From JADGGV01 sp035715725 (GTDB lineage: Bacteria > Gemmatimonadota > Gemmatimonadetes > Longimicrobiales > RSA9), in assembly GCA_035715725.1 (NCBI GenBank), contig DASTKT010000064.1:1-22674 (forward strand): a DNA stretch of 22,674 nt, in the 5' to 3' direction. Shown here one piece after another: positions 13,131 through 19,960 of this stretch (its first letter is position 1; the number at the start of each line of letters is the position of its first letter). The translations under genes and the position numbers were made by a program. The notes beneath the pieces were generated by a model that did not search any database, was not told the origin of the DNA, and saw only the letters and a program-made list of their open reading frames with translations.

Positions 13131-13658
13131 ATGTCCGAAGCCGTCGCAGCGTATTCGACCGTGGACCGCGGCACCCTCCCCCGGCTGGTGCGCGCCGCGC
13201 TGCTGACCGCCGTCGTCGACGGGCTCTTCTCAAGCGTCCTGGTCGCCGCGTTCTACCATTCGACGGTGGCGCGGCTCTTCCAGGGCGTCGCGAGCACGCT
13301 CCTCGGCAAGGCGGCGCTCGACGGCGGCGCCCGGACGGCCCTGATCGGGGTGCTCATGCATCTGTGCGTGGCGTTCTGGTGGTCCTCGGTGTTCCTCTTC
13401 CTCGTCCTCCGGTCGTCCTGGATCCGGCGCGTGCTCGCCTCGCGACACGGCGTGGTCAAGGTCGCGGCGCTCTACGGGCCGTGCATCTGGATGGCGATGT
13501 CCCTGGCGGCCATCCCCCTGCTCACCCACCGCCCGCCAACGATCGGCGTTCGCTGGTGGGTTCAGTTCTTCGGGCACATACCGTTCGTCGCGATGCCGAT
13601 CGTGGCCTCGCTCGGCGGAGGTCAGGCCGACAGCAGATCCGCGGCGGTGAGCGCGTAG
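13131..13658 (+). CDS. Hypothetical membrane protein with four transmembrane helices
   Basis: A 175-residue integral membrane protein with hydrophobic helices at about 22-42 (RAALLTAVVDGLFSSVLVAAF), 69-93 (TALIGVLMHLCVAFWWSSVFLFL), 107-130 (VKVAALYGPCIWMAMSLAAI) and 143-161 (FFGHIPFVAMPIVASLG). Between them are recurrent motifs YHSTVARLFQGVAS, LDGGARTALIG and LTHRPPTIGVRWWVQ that I associate with an unnamed family. The ATG has GGGAG at a spacing of 8. The last 12 residues overlap the 3' end of the convergent M20 peptidase gene by 37 bases. Function unknown. Confidence 0.8.
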   Translation: MSEAVAAYSTVDRGTLPRLVRAALLTAVVDGLFSSVLVAAFYHSTVARLFQGVASTLLGKAALDGGARTALIGVLMHLCVAFWWSSVFLFLVLRSSWIRRVLASRHGVVKVAALYGPCIWMAMSLAAIPLLTHRPPTIGVRWWVQFFGHIPFVAMPIVASLGGGQADSRSAAVSA

Positions 13659-14803
13659 ATCTGCGCGCACTCGACGATGCGGTCGATCGCCACGAGCTCG
13701 CCGGGGCCGTGGGAGACCGTCAGCAGTCCCGGTCCGTACGCGAACGCCGGGATGCCACGCTCGGCGTAGAACCGGATCTCGAGCAGGCCGGGGCACAGCT
13801 CGAAGCGCGCGGGGCGCCCGGTGACCTCGAGGATGCTCCGCGCGAGCGCGCGACCGAGCGGTACGCCCTCGTCCGTTCCTGACGAACGACCCTCCTGGAG
13901 GATCTCGACGTCGAGCTGGACCGTGTCGCGCGCCCGATCGATGGCGTCGAGGAGACGCCGCTTTTCGACCTCGAAATCCTCTTCCGGGTTGAGGCGACGG
14001 TCGACCGTGAACGAGCACGCGGCCGGCACGACGTTGAAGTTGGTGCCGCCCTCGGTGCGCCCGCCGAGCATGAGGATCGAGCGACGCGCGGCCGCAGGCT
14101 CGATGCGAAAGCCGGTCGTGCGGGTCTCGACCTCGCGCTCGAGCTCGAGCAGCGCGCGGGCGACGACGAGCATCCCCTCGAACGCGTTCACGCCCTCGTA
14201 GTGGTGCCCAACGTGCGCCGGCTTGCCGCGCACCGTCACGCGCAGCGAGACCGCGCCGCGGTTCGCGTTCCAGACGACGTCGCCGGTCGGCTCCGGCGTG
14301 AGCATCCCGATGCCGTCGGCGCCGAGGAGGCCGCGGGCGGCGAGGTGGCGCGATCCGCCTGGACCGGCCGTCTCCTCGTCGGGCACGAAGACCAGTCCGA
14401 TGCGGCCGTCGTCGAGCGCGCCGAGGTCGCGAAGCGCCCGCGCGGCGTAGATCATCGCGGCGAGTCCGCTCTTCATGTCCGCCGAGCCTCGCCCGACGAT
14501 CGTCTCTCCGCGCAGCGCCGGCGTGAACTGGTCGCGTCGCTGCGCGGGCACGACGTCGTAGTGGCCGCTGAAGTACAAGGTGCGCGCTCCGCGGCCGACG
14601 AAGCCGAGCACGCAGTCGCCTTCGACGCGGGTATCGTCGAAGCCGAGCGCCGCCAGCCGCGCCGTGAGGAGCTCGACCGTCTCGGGGTAGTGCGCTCCGG
14701 GCGGGTTCTCGGTCGGGATCGCGACGAGCTCGCGCGTCAGCTCGACCATCGCGTCGCGATCGGCGGCGAGCGCCTTCATCAGCGCAGCGCGCACGCGAGT
14801 CAT
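13622..14803 (-). CDS. M20-family metallopeptidase (ArgE/DapE/acetylornithine deacetylase-like)
   Basis: A 393-residue zinc hydrolase of the M20 family, cytosolic. Motifs appear in order: PTENPPG (30-36); SGHYDVVP with metal ligand H81 and catalytic D83; GRGSADMKSG with bridging D109; VPDEETAG with catalytic base E143 and ligand E144; TPEPTG with E171; and a C-terminal histidine in LLTVSHGPGE. The dimerisation domain starts near 185 (AVSLRVTVRGKPAHVGHHYEGVNAFE). The family deacylates N-acyl amino acids or cuts dipeptides; ArgE, DapE and succinyl-diaminopimelate relatives cannot be told apart here. The ATG at 14801-14803 overlaps the stop of the MerC-like gene in an ATGA, an unexpected partner. 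Confidence 0.92.
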   Translation of the reverse strand: MTRVRAALMKALAADRDAMVELTRELVAIPTENPPGAHYPETVELLTARLAALGFDDTRVEGDCVLGFVGRGARTLYFSGHYDVVPAQRRDQFTPALRGETIVGRGSADMKSGLAAMIYAARALRDLGALDDGRIGLVFVPDEETAGPGGSRHLAARGLLGADGIGMLTPEPTGDVVWNANRGAVSLRVTVRGKPAHVGHHYEGVNAFEGMLVVARALLELEREVETRTTGFRIEPAAARRSILMLGGRTEGGTNFNVVPAACSFTVDRRLNPEEDFEVEKRRLLDAIDRARDTVQLDVEILQEGRSSGTDEGVPLGRALARSILEVTGRPARFELCPGLLEIRFYAERGIPAFAYGPGLLTVSHGPGELVAIDRIVECAQIYALTAADLLSA

Positions 14804-15246
14804 CGCCCGCACCGCGACGCGGTGGAGGTGGTGGCGGACCGCCGGGTCCGGCGCGCGCGGACGTTCCAGAGCGTCGCGGCGACGAGCGCCAGCGCGCCGG
14901 CGTAGATGAGGAGCCGCGCCGGGGGCCCGTGGACGAAGACGACGCCGGCCACGAGCGCCACGGCGCCGGTGACCGCCAGGGAGAGCGGGCCCACCGATCC
15001 GTGTCTGCGTCGCTCCGCCCGGAGGCCCGCGAGGGCGACGGCGAGGGCGAGGAACATGAGCGGCCAGAGGATGGCGTCGCGCCGGAGCCAGCTCAGGCCG
15101 ACGGCCGCCAGGGCACCGACGATCATCGGGGCGCCCATGCAGCAGAGCGCCGCGAAGACGGCGCCGAGCACGCCGGCGCCATCCGTCCAGGTCGGCAGCC
15201 GGCGCTCCGGCCGCGAGGAGTGATCGGGGAGCGTCGAATCGGTCAT
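14800..15246 (-). CDS. MerC-domain membrane protein
   Basis: A 148-residue protein with four hydrophobic helices (about 24-50, 58-76, 86-106 and 110-128). The first carries a cysteine pair, C35-C36, in ALCCMGAPMIVGALAAVGLSW. This arrangement, and the later LLIYAGALALVAATLWN helix, match the MerC family of inner-membrane proteins, known for bringing Hg(II) into the cell for reduction. Many chromosomal members lie outside mer operons and their substrate is unknown; no merA, merP or merR is visible here. The ATG at 15246 has GAGG at a spacing of 5; a GTG two codons upstream is also possible. It lies 63 bases after the GDCCVxC gene and overlaps the M20 gene by 4 bases. Confidence 0.75.
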   Translation of the reverse strand: MTDSTLPDHSSRPERRLPTWTDGAGVLGAVFAALCCMGAPMIVGALAAVGLSWLRRDAILWPLMFLALAVALAGLRAERRRHGSVGPLSLAVTGAVALVAGVVFVHGPPARLLIYAGALALVAATLWNVRARRTRRSATTSTASRCGR

Positions 15247-15309
15247 GCACACCTCGGGGCCGGGATCGCGCCGAGCACGCCGAATGCGACGAGCGCAGCC
15301 ACGGCCGGC

Positions 15310-15555
15310 CTAGTCCTGCGCACCGGGAACGGCCGGCCGGCAGCCACCGGCACCGTGCTTCGCGGCCTGGATCGGCGGACAGGGCACCGACCCGTAGGAG
15401 CAGAACACGCAGCAGTCCCCGGCCTTCGGCCGGAGCACCACGCCGCAGCCGCTGCACGCGTGGAAGTACACGCAGGCGTCGGACGGCATCGCGAGCCGTT
15501 CGGCGTGGCCGCACTCCGGGCAGCGGAGCAGCGACTCGATAGTGGGCGTGGTCAT
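15310..15555 (-). CDS. GDCCVxC-domain protein
   Basis: An 81-residue cysteine-rich protein. An N-terminal ribbon C12-x2-C15 ... C28 ... C34-x2-C37 is followed by the signature KAGDCCVFCSYGSVPCPPIQ, giving C49, C50 and C53, then C59. This is the family named after GDCCVxC, in which some members have selenocysteine; here all positions are TGC/TGT cysteine codons. Such proteins are usually found beside MerC-like genes, as here, and a role in binding a soft metal is a reasonable guess but not shown. No Shine-Dalgarno sequence precedes the ATG at 15553-15555, but TACATT/CATTAT lies 6-12 bases upstream, so the mRNA may be leaderless. Divergent from the gene at 15667. Confidence 0.85.
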   Translation of the reverse strand: MTTPTIESLLRCPECGHAERLAMPSDACVYFHACSGCGVVLRPKAGDCCVFCSYGSVPCPPIQAAKHGAGGCRPAVPGAQD

Positions 15556-15606
15556 CGCGATAATGTAGTCGCCCCCGCCCACACGCTCCAGGCGGCGCGG
15601 CGGCGG

Positions 15607-15623
15607 GCGAACGCGCCGTTCGC
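15607..15623. promoter_or_regulatory. Inverted repeat in the divergent intergenic region
   Basis: GCGAAC - GCGCC - GTTCGC has perfect 6-bp arms and a 5-bp spacer, 44 bases before the NmrA-like gene and 52 bases from the GDCCVxC start. It could be a shared operator. In such GC-rich sequence a 6-bp match can also arise by chance. Confidence 0.25.
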
Positions 15624-15666
15624 GCGGGCGCGGCTGGTCACGCGGAACGCACGAAAGGGGCATGGC

Positions 15667-16527
15667 ATGGTCATCACCGTAACGGGCGCCACGGGCACCA
15701 TCGGCGGCGAGCTGGTTCGGCGGCTCTCCGAGGCGGGGGCGGCGGTGCGGGGGGTGACCCGGCACGCGAGCCGGATGGCGCCGCTCCCCGGCGTCGCGTG
15801 GGTACAGGCGGACCTTCGGGACGCGCGCCTGCTCGAGCCGACGCTCGCGGGGACCGCGCGCCTGTTCCTGCTCAGCGACAACCAGCCGGCGTTCGGCGAG
15901 CTGCAGCTCGCGGTCGTGCGGGCGGCGCGGGAGCTCGGCGTCGCGCACGTCGTCAAGCTCTCGGCGCTCGGCGCCTCAGACCACTCGCGCTCGTGGATCG
16001 GGCGCGAGCACTGGGCGGTCGAGCAGGCGGTGCGGGGATCCGGGATGACGTGGACGATCCTGCGGCCGCACTCGTTCATGCAGAACTGGCTGGGCGACGT
16101 CGCCGGCTCCGTGCGCGCCGAGGGCGTGATCTACTCGCCGATCGGCGAGGGACGCGTGCCGTTCATCGACACGCGCGACATCGCGGCCGTGGCCGCCGAG
16201 GCGCTGCTGCACCCGGAAGCGCACGCGAACGCCAGGTACGTCCTCACGGGGCCCGAGGCGGTGGGGTTCGCGGAGCTGGCCGCGGCCGTTGCCGAGGCGA
16301 CGGGGAGGTCGGTGACGTACCGGCCGATCTCGATGGAGGAGGCGCGCTCTCGCATGGAGGCGCAGGGCGTCGAGCCGCCGCTGATCGAGGCGACGCTGGC
16401 GCTCGCGGCGTACCAGAAGGCGGGCGGGCCGACCGCGCGGGTCTCCGGCGACGTCGAGCGGATCCTCGGACGCCCGCCGCGGACGATCCGTGACTTCGCG
16501 CGGGATTACGCCGACCGGTTCGGGTGA
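15667..16527 (+). CDS. NmrA-like NAD(P)-binding protein (atypical SDR)
   Basis: A 286-residue cytosolic Rossmann-fold protein. The nucleotide loop is VTGATGTIGGELVRRL with G7, G10 and G13, followed by a basic patch (GVTRHASRM) that favours NADP. The centre reads HVVKLSALGASDHSRSWIGREHWAVEQAVRGSGMTWTILRP (residues about 95-135), the pattern of the NmrA/azoreductase-like group of atypical SDRs, which lack the usual Tyr-x3-Lys pair. Some relatives are quinone reductases, others redox sensors. The ATG has AAAGGGG at a spacing of about 7. It is transcribed away from the GDCCVxC operon. Confidence 0.9.
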   Translation: MVITVTGATGTIGGELVRRLSEAGAAVRGVTRHASRMAPLPGVAWVQADLRDARLLEPTLAGTARLFLLSDNQPAFGELQLAVVRAARELGVAHVVKLSALGASDHSRSWIGREHWAVEQAVRGSGMTWTILRPHSFMQNWLGDVAGSVRAEGVIYSPIGEGRVPFIDTRDIAAVAAEALLHPEAHANARYVLTGPEAVGFAELAAAVAEATGRSVTYRPISMEEARSRMEAQGVEPPLIEATLALAAYQKAGGPTARVSGDVERILGRPPRTIRDFARDYADRFG

Positions 16528-16528
16528 C

Positions 16529-16562
16529 GGCGGCGCGGCGCCGACTTCCTTGCAGCGCCGCC
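16529..16562 (+). terminator. Hairpin after the NmrA-like gene
   Basis: GGCGGCGC (16529-16536) pairs perfectly with GCGCCGCC (16555-16562), starting 2 bases after the stop codon. The 18-base loop is large and there is no T-run after the stem, so a terminator role rests on position and stability only. Confidence 0.35.
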
Positions 16563-16658
16563 ACGGACACGGGCATCTTGCAGCACCGCGCCTGGCCGCA
16601 CCCGGTGCTCTCCGGGTCCCCGCCTCGCCTCCACAGCCGTCCCGCCAGGAGGTGTGCC

Positions 16659-17207
16659 ATGAAGCGGATGCCTCTCCTCACCGCAGCGGTCGTGCTCACC
16701 GTCGCCTGCGAGGGCGGCACCGGGCCCGCGACCCCGCCGGCCGCCAGGGTGGCGGCGGACGTGGTCGGCCGCTTCACCGAGCCGGCCTTCTACAAGGGGC
16801 AGCTCGTGCACTTCCTCCTGCCGTCCGCGGGGAGTGCGAATCCCAACGAGCAGGTGGTGGCGGACTGCTTCCGGGTGGGTCCGCGGGTCCCGGACAACGT
16901 CCCGGTCGGCGGGACCGCGTACATCCTGCTGATCCCTGGAGCGAACCAGGAGGTCGTCTGCTCGACCACGGGCGAACCCGCCGGCGCGCTGACGCACAAC
17001 CACGTGCTCACCACCGCGCCGGGCGATGTCGGCTACAACGGCCACTTCCAGCTCGTGGCCGTGGCCGCGGGACCGAACTATCCGGGGGCGGCATTCGCGG
17101 ATACGTACGACTCGGAGGCCGCCGTGCTGGCGGGGCTGGCCGCCGGCGAGCTCGTGATCGCCAACCCGGACGTCGCACGAACCCGGTGGACGGTGCTCCT
17201 GCGGTAG
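16659..17207 (+). CDS. Putative lipoprotein of unknown function
   Basis: A 182-residue protein with an excellent AGGAGGTG ribosome-binding site 6 bases before the ATG. The N-terminus (MKRMPLLTAAVVLTVAC) is a signal peptide ending in a near-lipobox with C17, followed by the small-residue linker EGGTGPATPPAA, so lipidation and export are likely. The -3 position is threonine, which is not ideal for signal peptidase II. The mature part holds two cysteines (ADCF, VVCST) that could pair, and repeated strand-like segments, e.g. GTAYILLIPGAN and GHFQLVAVAAG. I do not recognise the family. A monocistronic gene. Confidence 0.75.
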   Translation: MKRMPLLTAAVVLTVACEGGTGPATPPAARVAADVVGRFTEPAFYKGQLVHFLLPSAGSANPNEQVVADCFRVGPRVPDNVPVGGTAYILLIPGANQEVVCSTTGEPAGALTHNHVLTTAPGDVGYNGHFQLVAVAAGPNYPGAAFADTYDSEAAVLAGLAAGELVIANPDVARTRWTVLLR

Positions 17208-17299
17208 CACGCGACGGCGTCACGGTCACGGTCTGACCGCCGCCGGCGCCCGCCGCGTAAGCTTCCGCCGGCGACCCGACCACCCTGAACCTGCGCATC

Positions 17300-17752
17300 A
17301 TGCCTCTCGAGGTCCGACTGCTGGGCGCCGGCGACGGCGAGGTGCTGGAGCGGGTGGCGCCGGACGTGTTCGACGGGCCGGTGCGCGCGCGGTGGACGCG
17401 CGAGTTCCTGGGCGATGCGCGGCACCACATCATCGTCGCCATCGACGACAGGGTGGTGGTCGGCATGGTCACGGCGGTCGACTACGTGCACCCGGACAAG
17501 GCGCCGCAGCTCTGGGTGAACGAGATCGGCGTCGCGCCGTCGCACCGGCGGCGCGGGATCGGGCGGCGGCTGCTGGACGCGATGCTGGCGCACGGCCGCG
17601 CGCTCGGGTGCACGGAGGCGTGGCTCGGCACGGAGGAGACGAACGAGGCGGCGCGGGCGCTCTACCGCGGCGCCGGCGGGGTGGAGGAGCCGTTCATCCT
17701 CTACTCGTTCGACCTCGGTCCGGGCGAGGCGAGCGCGGACGCCGCCGGCTGA
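17300..17752 (+). CDS. GNAT-family N-acetyltransferase
   Basis: A 150-residue acetyltransferase that would transfer acetyl from acetyl-CoA to an amine. The acetyl-CoA binding loop is VAPSHRRRGIGRRLLDAML (residues about 78-96), with the R-x-x-G-x-G signature at 83-88. The strand before it (QLWVNEIGVA) and the later NEAARALYRGAGG helix complete the GNAT core. The overall pattern, including a VHPDKAPQLWVNEI loop and a PFILYSFDL end, recalls AAC(3)-I-like aminoglycoside acetyltransferases, but the substrate cannot be read from sequence. The ATG lacks a clear ribosome-binding site; TAAGCT at 17258-17263 may be a -10 box. It is the first gene of a tight cluster with the two genes that follow. Confidence 0.88.
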   Translation: MPLEVRLLGAGDGEVLERVAPDVFDGPVRARWTREFLGDARHHIIVAIDDRVVVGMVTAVDYVHPDKAPQLWVNEIGVAPSHRRRGIGRRLLDAMLAHGRALGCTEAWLGTEETNEAARALYRGAGGVEEPFILYSFDLGPGEASADAAG

Positions 17753-17755
17753 GCG

Positions 17756-17866
17756 ATGGCGATCGCGGCCGGCGGCGCGGCATCGCGGATCCGGGACAAG
17801 ATGCGGCGGCTGCACGAGGCCGTGCACGAAGAGAACGCGGTCCACCCAGCGGGAGTCCCCCGATGA
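17756..17866 (+). CDS. Possible 36-residue small protein
   Basis: The ATG at 17756 comes 3 bases after the GNAT stop, and the TGA (17864-17866) overlaps the ATG of the next gene in an ATGA. The product starts MAIAAGGAASRIRDKMRRLH and continues EAVHEENAVH, which would make one basic, amphipathic helix with no membrane segment. The fit between two translated genes, with no wasted bases, is the only evidence; a Shine-Dalgarno sequence is not clear. It may be a real small protein, or a chance frame used to keep ribosomes moving to the next gene. Confidence 0.4.
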   Translation: MAIAAGGAASRIRDKMRRLHEAVHEENAVHPAGVPR

Positions 17867-18210
17867 CGCGATCCGTCACCAAGCTGCGCGTGGTGAAGGC
17901 GGTCCACACGCTCGTGTGGGCGTTCTTCGCGGGGAGCATCCTGGCCATCCCGGTGCTTGCGTGGGGCGGGCGCCTGCGGCAGGCTGCGCTCGTGGTCTCG
18001 GTGGTGCTCGTGGAAGTGCTCGTGCTCCTCGTGAACGGGATGCGCTGCCCGCTCACGGCGGTCGCGGCGCGCTACACCGACGACCGCCGCGACAACTTCG
18101 ACATCTACCTTCCGCTGTGGCTCGCCCGGTACAACAAGCTCATCTTCGGCTGGCTGTTCGTGGCGGGCCTGCTGTTCACGCTGGGACGGTGGTTGGGCTG
18201 GTCGGGGTAG
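17863..18210 (+). CDS. Small hypothetical membrane protein
   Basis: A 115-residue protein with three hydrophobic helices (about 16-34, 41-58 and 93-110). A conserved-looking stretch lies between the last two: NGMRCPLTAVAARYTDDRRDNFDIYLPLWLARYNK. The CPLT and NFDIYLP motifs suggest an unnamed family rather than a random membrane peptide. GGGAG lies 8 bases before the ATG. It overlaps the 36-codon frame upstream and is likely co-transcribed with the GNAT gene. Function unknown. Confidence 0.75.
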   Translation: MTRSVTKLRVVKAVHTLVWAFFAGSILAIPVLAWGGRLRQAALVVSVVLVEVLVLLVNGMRCPLTAVAARYTDDRRDNFDIYLPLWLARYNKLIFGWLFVAGLLFTLGRWLGWSG

Positions 18211-18270
18211 CGGGGGCGACGCCCCAGCCCGGGCCGATCCTCCCGTCCGCGGGCGTCCCGACGTCCGGGG

Positions 18271-18443
18271 GTCTCCGGAGACGCGGAGACGCGGAGGCGG
18301 CGGCCGCACCATTCCGGCGGCACCCCGAGCCGCCTGCGTACGCCGGTCATGACATCAAACGGGAGGTGCGCTCCCCGGCGGCTCTCCAGTTCCCGGCGAC
18401 TCTCCCCCCCTCCCTGTGCTCCCTGTGAAAAAGCTCCGTTCCC
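18271..18443 (+). repeat. Dispersed intergenic repeat element, copy 1
   Basis: A composite element in the gap before the carbonic anhydrase gene. It starts with GGAGACGCGGAG units (18271-18298, including the palindrome GTCTCCGGAGAC). The conserved 60-bp core is 18321-18380, beginning CACCCCGAGCCGCCTGCGT and holding CATGACATC and GGGAGGTGCG. It ends with a CTCCCTGTGAA module and CCGTTCCC. The core matches copy 2 (reverse strand, 19832-19891) at about 55 of 60 positions by eye. The gene gap runs 18211-18521 and holds nothing else but the promoter region of the next gene. Confidence 0.8.
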
Positions 18444-18478
18444 GGCCCGCCCCCTCGCGCGGCGGGGAGCCGGCGGGG

Positions 18479-18484
18479 TAGTAT
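18479..18484 (+). promoter_or_regulatory. Possible -10 box of the carbonic anhydrase operon
   Basis: TAGTAT in a GC-rich context, 38 bases before the ATG. No good -35 box lies 16-18 bases upstream. The position just after repeat copy 1 means the repeat does not separate promoter and gene. Confidence 0.3.
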
Positions 18485-18521
18485 CCCGGTCGGCGTCGCC
18501 TGGAACGGAGGAGGGAACGAG

Positions 18522-19166
18522 ATGCGAGTGCTGAGTCAGCTCTTTGCGAACAACCGCGCGTGGGCCGCGGAGATGACGCGGCAGGACCCGGAGTTCTTCG
18601 AGCGGCTGGGGCGGCAGCAGGCGCCGGATTACCTGTGGATCGGGTGCTCGGACTCCCGGGTGCCGGCGAACCAGATCGTGGGACTGCTGCCGGGGGAGAT
18701 GTTCGTGCACCGCAACGTCGCCAACGTGGTGGTGCACACGGACCTGAACTGCCTGTCGACGATCCAGTTCGCGGTGGAGGTGCTGCGGGTCGGGCACATC
18801 ATCGTGTGCGGTCACTACGGCTGCGGCGGCGTGGGCGCGGCGCTGCGCGACGAGAAGCTGGGGCTGGTGGACAACTGGCTGCGGCACGTGCAGGACGTGC
18901 GCTGGAAGCACCTGGCGGAGCTGGAGGCGCTGGCGACGGAGGCGGAGCGGCACGACCGGCTGTGCGAGCTGAACGTGATCGAGCAGGTGGTGAACGTGGC
19001 GCAGACGACGGTGGTGCGGGGCGCGTGGGCGCGCGGGCAGTCGCTGGCGGTGCACGGCTGGGTGTACGACATCCACGACGGGCTGCTGCGCGACCTCGGC
19101 CTGTGCATCATGGACGAGGCGGAGCTGCCGGCGCGCGCTGAGGCCGCGCGGGCGGGACTGGGGTGA
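18522..19166 (+). CDS. Beta-class carbonic anhydrase
   Basis: A 214-residue zinc enzyme that interconverts CO2 and bicarbonate in the cytosol. Zinc ligands are C42 (in GCSDSRVPAN), H98 and C101 (CGHYGCGGV). The catalytic pair D44-R46 is in the CxDSR motif. Other family landmarks are FVHRNVANVV (61-70), STIQFAVEVL (79-88) and GWVYDIHDGLLRDL near the end. It is of the Can/CynT type and of normal length. The ATG follows a strong GGAGGAGGG site. The stop overlaps the GTG of the HD-domain gene, so the two are translated together; no cyanase gene is near. Confidence 0.96.
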   Translation: MRVLSQLFANNRAWAAEMTRQDPEFFERLGRQQAPDYLWIGCSDSRVPANQIVGLLPGEMFVHRNVANVVVHTDLNCLSTIQFAVEVLRVGHIIVCGHYGCGGVGAALRDEKLGLVDNWLRHVQDVRWKHLAELEALATEAERHDRLCELNVIEQVVNVAQTTVVRGAWARGQSLAVHGWVYDIHDGLLRDLGLCIMDEAELPARAEAARAGLG

Positions 19167-19756
19167 GCATGCGGGCGTCGGAGATCGAGGGGGTGCTCGA
19201 GTTCCTGCGCGCGGCGGAGAGCCTGAAGAACACGCTGCGCAGCTCGTGGACGTCGGAGGGCCGGCCGGAGAGCGTGGCGCAGCACACGTGGCGGCTGTGC
19301 CTGATGGCGCTGGTGTTCGCGGACAGCTACCCGGACGTGGACTTCGCGAAGCTGGTCCGGATCTGCATCATCCACGACCTGGGCGAGGCGATCGGCGGCG
19401 ACATCCCGGCGATCGCGCAGGTGCCGGGCGTGAGCAAGGCGGCGCAGGAGCGAGCGGACCTGCTCGAGCTGCTGCGGCCGCTGCCGGAGCGGATCCGGGG
19501 CGAGATCACGGCGCTGTGGGACGAGTACGAGGCGGCGACGTCGCCCGAAGCGAGGCTCGCGAAGGCGCTCGACAAGCTCGAGACGATCATGCAGCACAAC
19601 CAGGGGAAGAACCCGAGCGGCTTCGACTACGGCTTCAACCTGGAGTACGGGAAGCGCTACACGGCGGGCGACCCGCTGATCGAGACGGTGCGGGCGATCC
19701 TGGACCGGGAGACGGCGAGGCGCGCCGAGGAGTCCGCGGCCGGCGGCGGCGCGTGA
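19163..19756 (+). CDS. HD-domain hydrolase, YfbR/HDDC2-like 5'-deoxynucleotidase
   Basis: A 197-residue metal-dependent phosphohydrolase. The HD signature is visible as H41 (SVAQHTWR), H71-D72 (IIHDLGEAIGGDIPA) and D137 (AKALDKLE). The order and the EAIGGDIPA segment are those of the HDDC2/YfbR group, whose studied members remove phosphate from deoxynucleoside 5'-monophosphates. The substrate here is inferred. The GTG start at 19163 overlaps the carbonic anhydrase stop in a GTGA; an ATG two codons later is equally possible. The last 10 residues are alanine/glycine-rich. The reason for the link to carbonic anhydrase is not known to me. Confidence 0.92.
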   Translation: MSMRASEIEGVLEFLRAAESLKNTLRSSWTSEGRPESVAQHTWRLCLMALVFADSYPDVDFAKLVRICIIHDLGEAIGGDIPAIAQVPGVSKAAQERADLLELLRPLPERIRGEITALWDEYEAATSPEARLAKALDKLETIMQHNQGKNPSGFDYGFNLEYGKRYTAGDPLIETVRAILDRETARRAEESAAGGGA

Positions 19757-19775
19757 ACGCGGCGTTCGGCCGGCT

Positions 19776-19960
19776 CGGGAACGGAATCCTTCACCGCAGA
19801 GGGCTCAGAGGAGTGGCGGGCGGCGGAAGCTCGCCGGGGGAACGCACCTCCCTTCGATGTCATGTCCGGCGCACGCAGGCGGCTCGGGGTGATGCCGGGG
19901 TGCTGCGGCCGCCGTCCGTGGCTCCTCCGTGGACTCCGTGCCTCCGTGTGACACTTCTGG
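19776..19960 (-). repeat. Dispersed intergenic repeat element, copy 2 (opposite orientation)
   Basis: Read on the minus strand it runs from CACGGAGGCACGGAGTCC (about 19955-19930), through the 60-bp core (19891-19832), to a CTCTGCGGTGAA module and CCGTTCCCG (19812-19776). The order is the same as in copy 1, but the CTGCGGTGAA module replaces CCCTGTGAA. It starts about 20 bases after the HD gene stop. With copy 1 it flanks the carbonic anhydrase-HD pair as a large inverted repeat. Confidence 0.8.

Noticed and set aside
11065..13206. A 713-codon plus-strand frame across the sigma gene and beyond
   Set aside because: Arginine/glycine/alanine-rich shadow of the sigma factor, and it runs antisense through msrA.
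14800..15555. A mercury-resistance (mer) operon
   Set aside because: Only a MerC-like protein is present; there is no merR, merT, merP or merA.
18522..19166. A cyn (cyanate) operon because of the CynT-like carbonic anhydrase
   Set aside because: No cyanase or cyanate transporter gene is nearby; the partner gene is an HD hydrolase.
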